Shown here: piece after piece, positions 44,781 through 55,335 of the stretch
Position numbering within the stretch: the stretch's first letter is position 1
How the letters are laid out: each line of letters begins with the position of its first letter
From: Acheta domesticus
Taxonomy: Eukaryota > Arthropoda > Insecta > Orthoptera > Gryllidae
Length of the DNA stretch: 64,000 nucleotides
Assembly: GCA_031308135.1 (NCBI GenBank)
Contig: JAHLJT010009436.1
Location: forward strand, 214,743,420 to 214,807,419
Direction of reading: 5' to 3'
Made by a program: the position numbers and the translations under genes
Notes under the pieces: generated by a model
Told to the model about the DNA's origin: nothing
Database searches by the model: none
The model's input: the letters and a program-made list of their open reading frames with translations, nothing else

Positions 44781-45516
44781 CTGTGCCATTCTGTTTCTGT
44801 TTTTGGCAAATAAATAAATAAAATAAATACGGTCATGCTTAATTTTTTCAAAATACGAGTAGTTTTTCTTTAATTTTGTGACAAACGTAATAGGCCGCTG
44901 TAAAGTTACTGCGCTTCGGACAGCTGGATGCGTCGTAAATTAGAATGTGCAATTTTGTATATTATTTCTTTCTTCGTTTCTTACATTCGAACTTTGTTAT
45001 AGACTTACACATTAATATTTTAGAAATTGTTTATTTTGAAATATTTGAAATAAGTAAAAAGAATTAATAGCTCTCAGAATAGCGACAATGCAGGGTCTGC
45101 AACAATGGAATTCACTTTGCGCTCGCGAATATCTGTGAATTAGTGTCATTGTTGTGACCTAATGGAGCTGTATGAAAAGGAGTTATAATTGTCTAATTTA
45201 TGTTGATATTTGCAGGCAAATATTTAGTTTTGCACCAAATGCTGTACCATTTGTAGTGAGTAGAGAATTTGTTGCATGGTTTTAATATACTCTTCCCTAA
45301 TCATGGCCCAATGGAAGGCATTTCTATATTTCCAGGGTATCAGGATTCTTTTTCCAATACAGGGTTACAAAACTTTTGCATTCTATTTTTGTGAAGTTGT
45401 AGAATTCACATAGTTCTGACAACACTGCAATGGAAATAGTGAGTTCCAAGCGAAGATGTTAGTAGCGCATAAAGTGCAATATTACAGTACTACTTAGCTG
45501 TTTCCTCTAATACGGG
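44781..45516. other. Unassigned segment ending in an ACTTTCCC-type terminus
   Basis: Begins with an AAATAAATAAATAAAA tail-like run (44807-44826) and ends at TAATACGGGAAAGT near 45508-45521, the 3' terminus of the ACTTTCCC family. The interior shows no modules and no gene. Confidence 0.4.
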
Positions 45517-45640
45517 AAAGTAAGTGCTGTTGTAGCACCACTAGTTCTTTAAACTTTTTGTAGGGAAAGTGTTAAATGTGCTCTATGAGATGACATTAAC
45601 ACCAAATTCTCTATTCTTTTGTTTTTTCAAAAAATGGAAG

Positions 45641-46105
45641 TGTAGTGGCGGTTAGAACATAGGGACGTCCACCGTCACTCATACCCTCGGCGGCGCCACG
45701 TCACCGCGGGAAGGCGCGCCACGGCAGCGCTGGGGCGGTGGCTGCGGCGGTGATGGAGGGTAGCGCACGACCCCTCTCCTCCCCTCGCCCTCCCCGGGCG
45801 GTAACCGGGCGGGCAGCGGCCGGGCGGGCTGGCACTTGTAAGCCTGCACTCGCGCGTGAAAGACTGAACTATTCTGGTACTTACTGTGTTCGACCCGGCA
45901 AGTTATCGGCATTCTTTCTTTGGTATTTGGACTTGGACTCTGGCTGCACGGAACATCTACTGGACTGCGTAACGACCTGGCATCTTTTTGGGACATCTGG
46001 TTTATAGCACATTGGCAGGAAACGGTACGATTGTGGAATTTTGTGAATAAATTGGATTGTGAAAATCCGTGCTCTTTCAATAACCCAGCTATCCCGGTCA
46101 CTTCA
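45641..46105 (+). mobile_element. Solo LTR, 465 bp, TSD GGAAG
   Basis: Begins TGTAGTGG and ends CACTTCA, with a perfect 5-bp duplication GGAAG (45636-45640, 46106-46110). It is GC-rich against AT-rich flanks, and AATAAA at 46046-46051 could be its poly(A) signal. It interrupts ACTTTCCC copy C, whose uninterrupted relatives supply the empty site. Unrelated in sequence to the 1.1-kb LTR. Frames on both strands are GC-driven shadows. Confidence 0.9.
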
Positions 46106-46464
46106 GGAAGAACGTATTTTTTTTGACTTGTCTCTCACGTCGTTAATATTTACATTAGCGGCGATTTTTTCATATTATATTTACGAGTACATGTGCTTTA
46201 AATAACGTCAAGTAAAGTTTCTCGAAAACGCAACCGTTTTCTGTGAAAAGTATCTAAAAATTCCGCATTTTCAGAAAAAACGCCATTTTCTCATATATGG
46301 CTGCAATTTTTTTCTTGAAATTTTGTAACGTATAGTGCTAATTACACTTTTTAATATGACGTGAAGTTTATTTTGAATTATTTTTTTCTTTCAAAAATTA
46401 TATTAATGTATTTTTTTAAAGATCTCTCACATCTTTAATATGCACATTACCAGCAATTTGTAAA

Positions 46465-48625
46465 CACTAGCGTACCCGTGCCAGAACTCTCGCATGTTAA
46501 AACCCACCCTTTCCCTATCCATTTGTCTATCCTTTCAATTAAGAAGGAAAGTTGTTAATGTAAAAGGTTTATTCTTTTAATGTATAAATGTAACTTCTAA
46601 TGTACTTGCAGTATATCAAACAAAAATAATACAATTGATGTTGGAAACAAATTTTCCATAAAAGTTTATTCAGCATTATTGAGAGATGTTCTCGGAACAA
46701 TTCATTAAAAACAACTTTGAACAAATTATTCACTCCTCCTTGAGAGTTAACTTTTCGCTTTCTTTGATAGTCACATACATAATAGAAAAGGTTTTTACTC
46801 TTCAGAAAGCAAAGCAAAGAAAAATAAAGTAGTGCGTAAATACCGATCGAGCAAGTACAACCCTACACTTTGCAATATTATTTGAATTTCCTTGATTTGT
46901 TATCAGGAACAGTGGGGGTTTTGGAGAGTTCAAGGTGACAGCTTGCTGGGTTGCGAAAATTGAAAAATTATTTGTGTATTAAAAAGTATTGGATTATTTT
47001 CAGCGTTCTTACATACCTCAAGAAAAGCAATTCCGAGCCAAAAAATAAACTAATGTTTTCACCTTTGAGTACTAAATACAATTTGTTACCATTGGAAACA
47101 ATTTAGTCGGCTTAGACTTCACTTCGGTACATGGGAATGTTACTCAAACGATGTTTGCATATTGAATATCTTAACGAACCGACACCTTGAGTTTAATATC
47201 AAACGGTGTATTATTTACAATATGAGTTTGCAGCTGGGCGTTGATGTACATACTTCCAGACAAAGAGTATATATGCTTCCAGACACCACCAACAAATTTT
47301 AATCGTGCCTTTGGACTGCGAATGTTGGCAGTTGTCGAGTGACTTCTCCTATTCTTTCTATAATTTTTAATTTACTTGCTTTTTTAATTAATTCACGTAG
47401 TATTGTAGGTCAGCGCGAATTGATTTTTGTTTTTCATTTATTTCAAGCTATTTTACTTTAGCTAATTTAAAACGTTTGTTCTTTGTGTTGTGCCATGCAC
47501 AAGTTTTCCCCTACTATTTCCGCGTACCCGTGCGAGAACTCTCACATGTTAGACCCTATGTTAGATCCCTATCCTTATATTTCCATTTTAAGAGGAGAAG
47601 TAGTTAACGAAACGTGTTTATTTTTTTAAAATATATAAAGGTAAGTTGCAATGTACTAACACAATATCAAATAAAATTTAAAAAATGCAATTGATGTTTA
47701 AAATAAAATTTCAATAAATATTTATTCAGAATCATGGAGAGTTTTCTTGGAACAATTCACAATACTTCCTTAAAGACAACATTTGTAGTAATTATTCAAT
47801 ATTCTTCGACAGCTAGCTTTTAGCTTCTCGTGAGTCACAAAAATATTAGAAAAGCTTTTTTGAGAAAGCTATGTGTCTGAACCCGCTGACTTTAAAATTT
47901 CATCGAATGATAGCGAAAATACTAGTACAGGTAAAACACAGTGTTCACTCTTCTCTGTGCACAAACATCCCTCCTCAATTAGATACACAGCACTTACAGA
48001 CACCGGTAAAACTTTAATTGATTGGTTTCACTACACGCAAAGAAACAATCTTTATAGGTATCAAGCAACTATAATAGTACTTCCAGTTGTTGCTGGAGAG
48101 CAAATCTTGACTTAATGATTATGCAAATAAACCTCGTCAGACTGCGCAAACTACGGTGTTAATAGAAAGCGTAAACAAAGATTGTCGAATCTAAGCCTTC
48201 TAAGCGTGTTCCCACAAACATTGCTACCAGCAGGAAGGGCTGAAATATTGAGGTGGCCTTGATAGTATTGAAGCGTGGAACCGAAAAGTTAATTGAATGG
48301 ATCGGGGAATATCTCATCTTGTAGATTATGGTGTGGAAAACGTTTCTTTAAGGCCTTTGGTCTCAATATTTTACTCTTTAAGGCTCTAAAATGCTTCGTT
48401 TATGAGTTATTTGCCGATATAGGTTGACCTGTGATGCGGGTTGCATTTTACATGAATATTTCTGTGCGTTTTTTTAAAGAAATTATCCACATTTTTAAAG
48501 TCAAAGTGAAATTCGTCAAGTCTCCGTGAAATTCTCTTTCTTTAGAGCCCTCATTTATAAAGATTGGTTGCGTGTGAGAGCCGGAACCCAAAGGTATACT
48601 ACTGAAATAATACAGGAGACGATTA
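46465..48625 (+). repeat. Tandem-dimer repeat R2, nested in copy C
   Basis: Starts near CACTAGCGTACCCGTGCC; the near-palindrome recurs at about 46488 and 47530, one unit apart. It matches R1 (23380-25790) in inverted orientation but lacks R1's palindromic MITE. Flanking sequence on both sides is ACTTTCCC-family module DNA, TTTGTAAA on the left and TATATTTG...AGTGTAAGTGCTTC on the right, contiguous in intact copies. No coding content recognised. Confidence 0.8.
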
Positions 48626-49018
48626 TTATATTTGCTAGTGTAAGTGCTTCAAAGAACTTTGAATAAGGTATTTTGAAAACTCAAACATTTTCTGTGAAAA
48701 TGAGCTTCAAATTTCGCATTTTTAGTAGCGCTAATTAGCTTTTTAAAACGCCATTTTCTCTTGAACGGCACATAATTTTTAAAAGAAAATTGCCGTTTAG
48801 AACTAAATTTCTGTGTTCTTTAATATTCTAAAACGAATATTTCCGTTCTACCAATAGGAAACCGAATAATTAAGAAAATGACAAAAAAATGTACTTTTGG
48901 CGGTGATAGATAGCAGCTGGCAAGAAAGAGTATGTGGCAATTCCAAATAGCTAGCAAAAACCCAAGGAAAAAGAAAACTAATACGAGAAAGTCTGTGCAA
49001 TTCTGTGGCACCACTAGT

Positions 49019-50139
49019 TAATATTTACAAACTAACCACAATTATTAATTCTCAAGGCACAGAAAAATTGGTTAAACGGATTTTACTGGTTGCTAAAGTT
49101 CCTTTTCCAACATTCCCAAATCGCTTATTTTCGCAGTGAATTGGCAAAATGACGGTGTCTTGAGTGCGCGCCGCACAAAGTCCTGACCTACGACAACGCC
49201 TTGCCTTTTTCCCTCTGCACCGGAGCTTTGCCTGACCTCGGCGGCGCGGCCTCGGCCCCGCGGCGACGACGGCGGCGGTGGGCCGGCCGTTCGTACATTC
49301 GCCTCACAGGCGACTGCTCTCCAATCTTCTCCCTCGTCTTTCTCTGGTCGGTGCCTCGTTTCCCTCTTCTCCTTTTGCAGATGACGGCCCGTCTCGTCTT
49401 CTCTCCTGAGCACGTTGGGACGCCTTCGTGCGCCTTCGGTTACAGTGCACGACACAATCCGAAGAATGCGTTCTTAAAAGTTCCTGGCGTACTGTGCAGT
49501 GCTCTCAATAGCAGAGCGATCAGTTCTTCTGCTGCACGTATACGAATGTAGTTATTGCGACAACACAGATCACTGCGCACCAACTGAATAATTTTGTCAG
49601 CCTTTCTGGATCAGATTCCAGTGAATAATGTTCGAATTACGCACTTTTTCTCTTACTAAACTCTTAACTAACAATCGTCGAAGAGACTGGTAACTCTATC
49701 AGGCGGCTGTTCAAGCAATTGAAGATATGAGATGCGAGAGGCGAGACACGAGAGCTGAGAGGCAAGAAGGTACGCATTCTGCGGTATTTATACCATTTTC
49801 TACCGAAGTACAGGTGAGTCTACGTCACTTCCCTCCCCGACGGACCTGGGGTTCGTCACAGTCCCCTTTCCTGACCCGCTGTGAACTTCTGTCAGCTAAT
49901 GCCAGGGTTGCGTTCTGCGACCAACGCAGAGCTCGCCCCTAGAATATATGTCCCGTGTGCGTCTCTGGGACGTGTGATGTAGATTTTGTTCGTGCCGATG
50001 TTATTCTTGTATCTTGTATTGTAACTTTTTTTCGCTAAGCCTCTACAAATATCTTCAATACAGCTTAATAGTGAACAGTCGCGGCTCGTGGTTTTATATT
50101 TACATTTATTTGAACTGCAATTGGGTATGACCCGGTGGC
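49019..50139. other. GC-rich unassigned block
   Basis: GC- and CpG-rich at 49150-49450, then purine-rich (49725-49770) with GGTATTTATACC near 49780 as a TATA candidate. Overlapping frames on both strands have no domain. The origin is not resolved: a mobile element and a CpG-rich promoter both remain possible. Confidence 0.3.
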
Positions 50140-51745
50140 AGTTGATTAACAATAATTACAATAATAATAACAAGATAAAAAAATACAAAACGATACAATA
50201 CAATACGATGCAATAATTATACTATCGCCAATATTAAGTGTTATAACCATTATTTCACTCTACTATGATATATAACAATTATATGTTAGTGATAATAAAA
50301 ATCAGTACGAGATACATAGCTATTGGCTAAATTAGATTGAAAAAAAAAGGCATTTATCACGTTCACTACACTTCACTGCACTGCACTACACTACACTACA
50401 CTGTTTTGCATTGGATTACACTAACCAGCACTTCACCACACATCACATCACTTACTTACTCATTTAACATCTATTAATCTCAACTTGTTCTAACTTATTT
50501 CTAAAACTACGTGCACTTAGAGGAAAGGCCTTGAAAGTAGCTGCGGGTAAACTGTTCCAATCTCTAATTGCTCTGTTACAAAATGAGAATTTCCCAAGAT
50601 CTGAATTTTGTTTCCTTGTTTGAATTTTGTGGATGTGATCGCTTCGGCCTAAATAACTTGGTTTTTCCAGTCTAACCATGGCGTAAATATACACATGAGT
50701 CTAACTTGAATTTCCTTCCATGCTGGCTGACCTACATACGATTTACAAAGTGCACAAAGCCTCGCCCTTTTTCTTCTCGTTTCTAGAGGTTCCCATGACT
50801 TTTTTATTAAGTTAGTTCTATTGGTAAACTTATTCGCGTTTCCCTGTACCCTATCTAGTTTTTTCCGGTGCGACTTTCTGTACGGATCCCAACATGCTAC
50901 TCCGTATACCATGAGAAAGCGAATCAACGAAAGATATGCTAATTCTTTGGCGTTTGCAAAACTTTTCTTTAGAAATGTTTCCTGTCTCTAAGAAATTCGC
51001 TTATCCAGTTCACAACTCTAGTATCAACTCCTGAAGTTAATAATTTCCTAATAAGTAGATCATGCGGTACTACGTCGAATGCTTTCGCAAAGTCAATTAC
51101 GACTGCATCCACCCTTCCACTCACGTCAGCTTCGTCAGCTAGATCTTGAAAAAGGGAAACAATTTGGCTTTCACACGAATATCCACTTCTAAACCCATGC
51201 TGTCCGTGAAAAATCCAGTTTGCTTTTTCCCATTCGCGGCGAATGTACCCGGCAATTAAGTGCTCCATTATTTTGCATACTACTGATGTGAGAGATACCG
51301 GTCTATAATTACTTACTTTCGTTTTATCACCATCTTTGAAAATTGGAACGACTATAGCTGTTTTCCAGTCATCCGGAAAACTTGCATTATTAACAAGTAG
51401 GGCAAAACTGCCTCCCCACCAAGTTTAATAAAATCTGTCGAGATGCCTTCTGGCCCGCGTGATTTTCCATTTTCCAGAGGTTTTATACGTTTGCGGAGTT
51501 CACATGCATGAATCTTGAACTGATTTTCAATTGGAAAATAAATAACTTGCTCCTGTACCCGTTTTGGTTTGTATACCGATACAGAATACTCGCTGAATGC
51601 ATTTGCTTTCGCTTGGTCGAGGAGAGAACTCCGATGGCATGGAGGGGACTCGAGAAGTGAACTTGGCCGCGAGAGGGCGAAAGTTAAGTGCCCAGCTACG
51701 TGATAGGCGACAGATATTGTAATTAAAATCGTGATCAAATCTCAG
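50140..51745 (-). pseudogene. LINE with its reverse-transcriptase active site deleted
   Basis: Read on the minus strand from 51745: fingers region with ENGKSRGPEGIS (about 51455), then frame-shifted YRPVSLTSVVCKIMEHLI (about 51230-51310), HGQHGFRSGYSCESQ, and motif A VIDFAKAFDVVPHD (about 51060-51105). After SEFLRDR (about 50970) the homology jumps directly to the C-terminal segment LIRFLMVYGVACWDPYR (about 50880-50930), so motifs B, C (the Asp-Asp box) and D are missing. The C-terminal part ends with RDWNSLPA near 50540. The family is a CR1/Jockey-type LINE, different from the copy at 17.9 kb. Its 3' UTR runs to about 50140 with AAT repeats. Confidence 0.87.
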
Positions 51746-52440
51746 AATAATCGGGATCTTGATGCGAACAATCATGGGCGAGTGTGTGAGAGTGTGAAAA
51801 CTTACCTTTTATCCACACTCATGACAAATTTCGGCCGCGGATGGGAGTTAATGATTCGTGGGCCAGCTAGTATTCACATACCGCAGTAAATGACTGGCGC
51901 GGCCGAGACATTCGAGGTGTGCCGAAAAAACTCGAGCAGCTGTGATTTGGTGTGAGCATCGCAACATCGGAGCGATGGAGCAGTGCCGAGCTGTGGGGTC
52001 CTGGGCTCGACTCCCCGGTATCCTGTACCTCGACCGGCAGGGCCGTCTGTCACCGGGCTGTAAACATCTCGACGCCAGCGGCTGACGGTGGTAAGAGCAC
52101 CAAGGAGATATGGTATGAGATCCAAAGGACTTTATTTCTTGACCTCAAGTAAGAAGATAGAAGAAAAAGCTGTAGTTGTAGAATTGTAATTTTGTCATGG
52201 TAGAAAAAAAATTGTAGGAGATTTCGGCAAACAGTGTATTTAAATTCAACCAGTACTTGAGTAAATTAACCTTCGTCAAAATTCAAATAACGAGTATAAT
52301 TTCAGAACCCAAAAATTTCCTTAAAATCATTATCCATAGCATGTGTTGTTTTCAAGTAGGTTGAGTATATGGTAACAGGTGAGTCGTCAGCACGTACATG
52401 TCATGGAGAGCGGCCGGGCCGCCCTCGAAAATGGTAAGGT
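51746..52440 (+). mobile_element. Unassigned DNA with a possible SINE head at 51970-52110
   Basis: GGCTCGACTCC at 52004-52014 matches the pol III B-box at 10 of 11 positions, and GGAGCAGTGCCG about 25 bases earlier is a weak A-box. No tail or duplication was found. The remainder shows no gene. Confidence 0.3.
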
Positions 52441-53019
52441 ATGTGGCTGTAGCAGAGGGTTAATTTAAGGGGGGAATCGAACTCACAAGATGGTAGAGTG
52501 GTCTGTTCTGGCTGAGGCTGAAACGGCGCCCATCACATTGGCGCTCACGGGTGTGTTCTGACCGAGGTCGAAACGACGCCCCATCACAATATATTACCAG
52601 TAACTTTTCAAGGATCGCAATTTCAAATCTGCAATTGTGAGACAAAATCAGTTTGAATACACAGAAGGATTTCTGAAAGTCTACTGATGTGTCCGGCATG
52701 TATTTTAGAAGTCCAAAATTAGCAACACTGAAACCTTCTGGAAATTTACATTCATTTCCACTCAAAAGGTGCCCTCGGTGTATTATCAATCGACCATTTT
52801 CTCAGAACATGGCTAGTATTTATGAAATAGGAAAATGGAGAAAAATATGTTGGTATACTTTCAGGAATTCTTTCGTATTTCAAAATACAAATACGTGAAT
52901 TGAAGGTTTCGTAATGAATGGTCAGGTTGGACCATGGTAGATTTTCTGATATCTTATATATAAAAAAAGTATATAAAAGTAATAATGTATATAAAAGTAA
53001 TACATAAAAGGCAAGAACG
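52441..53019. other. Unassigned DNA with a short tandem repeat and minus-strand B-box
   Basis: GAGTTCGATTCC occurs on the minus strand at about 52479-52490 and could mark a SINE relic. Next to it, CTGTTCTGGCTGAGGCTGAA and TGTGTTCTGACCGAGGTCGAA form a two-copy repeat about 47-50 bases apart (52502-52590). No gene seen. Confidence 0.35.
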
Positions 53020-53212
53020 TGCAATAATTCTAAAGAAAAAGCATTTATGCAAGAAAATGGTATTTATGCTAAAATAAGCAAAAATAAGAATTATAAAACT
53101 TTCTAATATGTTATCATTTGTCATGATTCGTGCACATATATTATCAGCCTTAAAATAAGTTCGCTAGAAAAAAATAGGCATTTCCCTAAACATCCGATGT
53201 CTAGTCATGATC
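53020..53212. mobile_element. Fragment related to the 28104-28909 hAT element
   Basis: Ends with CCTAAACATCCGATGTCTAG, closely matching the right terminus of the hAT at 28104-28909 (CCTAAAATCCGAGGTCTAG), and has similar AGGCA and TTATGCTAAAATAAGC repeats inside. The left end is missing or diverged. Confidence 0.5.
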
Positions 53213-53754
53213 ATAGCAAATTCAGGCAAATTAAACAATATGCTTGAAATAACGTTGGTTGAATAAATTAACTTTTGTTATTTGAAAAAAAATAAATACA
53301 TGGTTATCACTGTGCAACCTGGCACGTAATTTAGTGCCACAGTATCAGCAAACCTTCAGATTTCGCGCTACTCTGTACGGAGAGCGGGTCGATTGGCAAT
53401 TGGCAGAGCAGGTAAGCGCATTGCTACTTAAAACCGAACACAAACGACTGAGCCAGCACAGCAACGTGCGATTAATGAATGTAAAGCTATTTTTACTTGG
53501 AATTGTTTCCTGGCGCCCAATCAAAAGAAAAGTAATTAGCAGATTGAGTCAATCAGTAAGTGTAAGGCATGTTAACAGTGAGGATATATAGAAAATGGGA
53601 AAAAAACTTTACAATATATATCCCATTCTAACTTGACAGAACCAAAATAACTCAGAAATACATCTGCCTGACCTCAAATAAAAACTCACCCCCGCTCCCT
53701 GAGGATCGGGAGGGAGGCAATTTTGAAATCTTAAATGGGAACTACCATTTTTAC
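53213..53754. other. Unassigned DNA
   Basis: The frame at 53334-53591 has no recognised domain. No repeat partner found. Confidence 0.4.
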
Positions 53755-54815
53755 CTTCCCGTATACGTACGTATATACGTAGTATAGGGAAAGTTATGTA
53801 ATGCTGCGCGAAAAAAACGGCGAATTTTCGGCTCATTGCCAGGCGCTGATAACGAAATAGTGGATAAAACCAGTTGCTAAATTAAGAAGAAAAATCGCCT
53901 AACACGTGGTGGTAGCCAGAATCCCTGTTTTGTGGGTCCTTGATACAGAAAAACCAATTGAAAGCAAAACGTCCGTTTGTCCTTATGTAAGTCTGTGAAC
54001 AACACTAGCGCCTAAACCGTATGTTAGATTTCTTCCAAAATGAATATTCCCTCGCCGATTTGATTCCACTCGAGGCGCCACGATTTTGAAAAGCTTTGTT
54101 CAATATTTGGGGGTACTTTACATGTAGCCTCGTGGACATTTTCGAAATTTTCTCAAAAATTGCTCCAAATTTTTCTTTAAATTTCTTGTGAGAATAGAGT
54201 AAAATACACTTATTAAGGTCTGTCTCTTTCAGCCGCTTTCTGTCTTCGTCAGCAACAGCGTTGTATGCTCAATGCAGGGCCGCGCACCTACGCGAGACCA
54301 AGCGCGAAATAGTTATAATTACTCGACAGAATTTTAAAAACCAAGCTTAGTTCTCGATGGCGAGAGTGGTGATTTCAAAATATAATAATTACATTTTACT
54401 GTCTTTTCTTCTAGGTAAGCGCAGCCTAGCACGCCACTGTTAATGCAGGGGCGGATCCAGAAACGAATTTTGGGAGGGGACATTTTTTATTCAAAATGTT
54501 TTGGTCGAATGTGTCATGTTACAGATTATGTAGAATGACGCAGGCTAAACTCAGCTCATGATGCGATACATGTTATTGTTTTAATGTTTATACGAAAATA
54601 TTTTTGCTTGAAAGGTTCGTGACATATTAAAATTAATAGTTACTGAAACATTTTGGGAGGGGAAATTTCCCTCATTTCCCTCCCCGTGGATCCGCGCCTG
54701 GTTAATGAGATATCTTTAATTTGGGGCCCCCATATTGTGTCAGTCCAGGAAGCTCTTCTGTTGAACTTACGCCACTGATATTACTCCGTATATACGTAGG
54801 TATACGAGAAAGTAA
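53755..54815 (+). repeat. ACTTTCCC-family repeat, copy D (interrupted)
   Basis: Starts CTTCCCGTATACGTACG, continues through the head, a decayed GTCCGTTTGTCC slot (about 53970) and the first module joints, then breaks at about 54215. The 3' terminus TATACGAGAAAGT reappears at about 54803-54815. The 0.57 kb between contains a small hAT and other DNA. Confidence 0.75.
54446..54700. mobile_element. Nonautonomous hAT, 255 bp, ends matching the 55499-58066 element
   Basis: CAGGGGCGGATCCAG...TGGATCCGCGCCTG, flanked by GTTAATG on both sides (54439-54445, 54701-54707). The termini match those of the 2.57-kb hAT nearby, so it is probably a deletion derivative of the same family. Confidence 0.83.
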
Positions 54816-55335
54816 CTAGTAGTGCTACAGAATCGCAATTTTTTCGTAGTAAAGTTTTCTAATTTCTTTGGTGTGAACTGGCTTTACGGTCTTACCCCAT
54901 CCTCTTCCCAGCTACTTGACAAGCTTGCTCCTATACGTGAAATATTTTATCCTTTTGTCGAAAAATGCAAACCTACCTAGTACCGCCACTCCATGGATGT
55001 TTATTTCGGAAAACAGCCCAAAGGCCCGTTTGCACTTGATCAAAGTACTTCCGCTGTTGTGAAACGCTAGATCAAATCAATATTTAGGTACTGGTCGAAA
55101 ATAACTTTCAACATAGCTCACATGTGTTCCGTTGTAAGTTGAACATCACTTCTTTATACTTTTTTAAATTTATTTTTTGAAAAATGTAGTATTAAATACA
55201 TTTTTACGAACTGTCGGAGGCACTTGAATATTGGGGTTCCTGGGCCGGGCCAACGCCACCTACACTACCAAGTATAGATGGCGTTGGCCGGGCCCTTCAG
55301 GGCCTGTGCATTAACACGGCACTGCCGCCAACACA
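54816..55335. other. Unassigned DNA before the piggyBac relic
   Basis: Contains GGCGTTGGC/GCCAACGCC inverted blocks at about 55249-55290 (GGCCGGGCCAACGCCACC and GGCGTTGGCCGGGCC), a small hairpin. No gene seen. Confidence 0.4.

Larger units (their letters stand above)
45540..49018 (+). repeat. ACTTTCCC-family repeat, copy C (split by an LTR and by repeat R2)
   Basis: Module sequence resumes at CTTTAAACTTTTTGTAGGG (45547), is interrupted by the LTR at 45641-46105, continues 46111-46464, is interrupted by R2 (about 46465-48625), and ends with the family tail TTCTACCAATAGGAAACCG and ACTAATACGAGAAAGT (about 48982-48997). The motif GCACCACTAGTT flanks it at both ends (about 45535 and 49007). Confidence 0.82.

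Noticed and set aside
45679..46126. 140-residue proline- and arginine-rich minus-strand protein and plus-strand partners
   Set aside because: Lie wholly inside a 465-bp solo LTR; frames on both strands reflect GC-rich composition.
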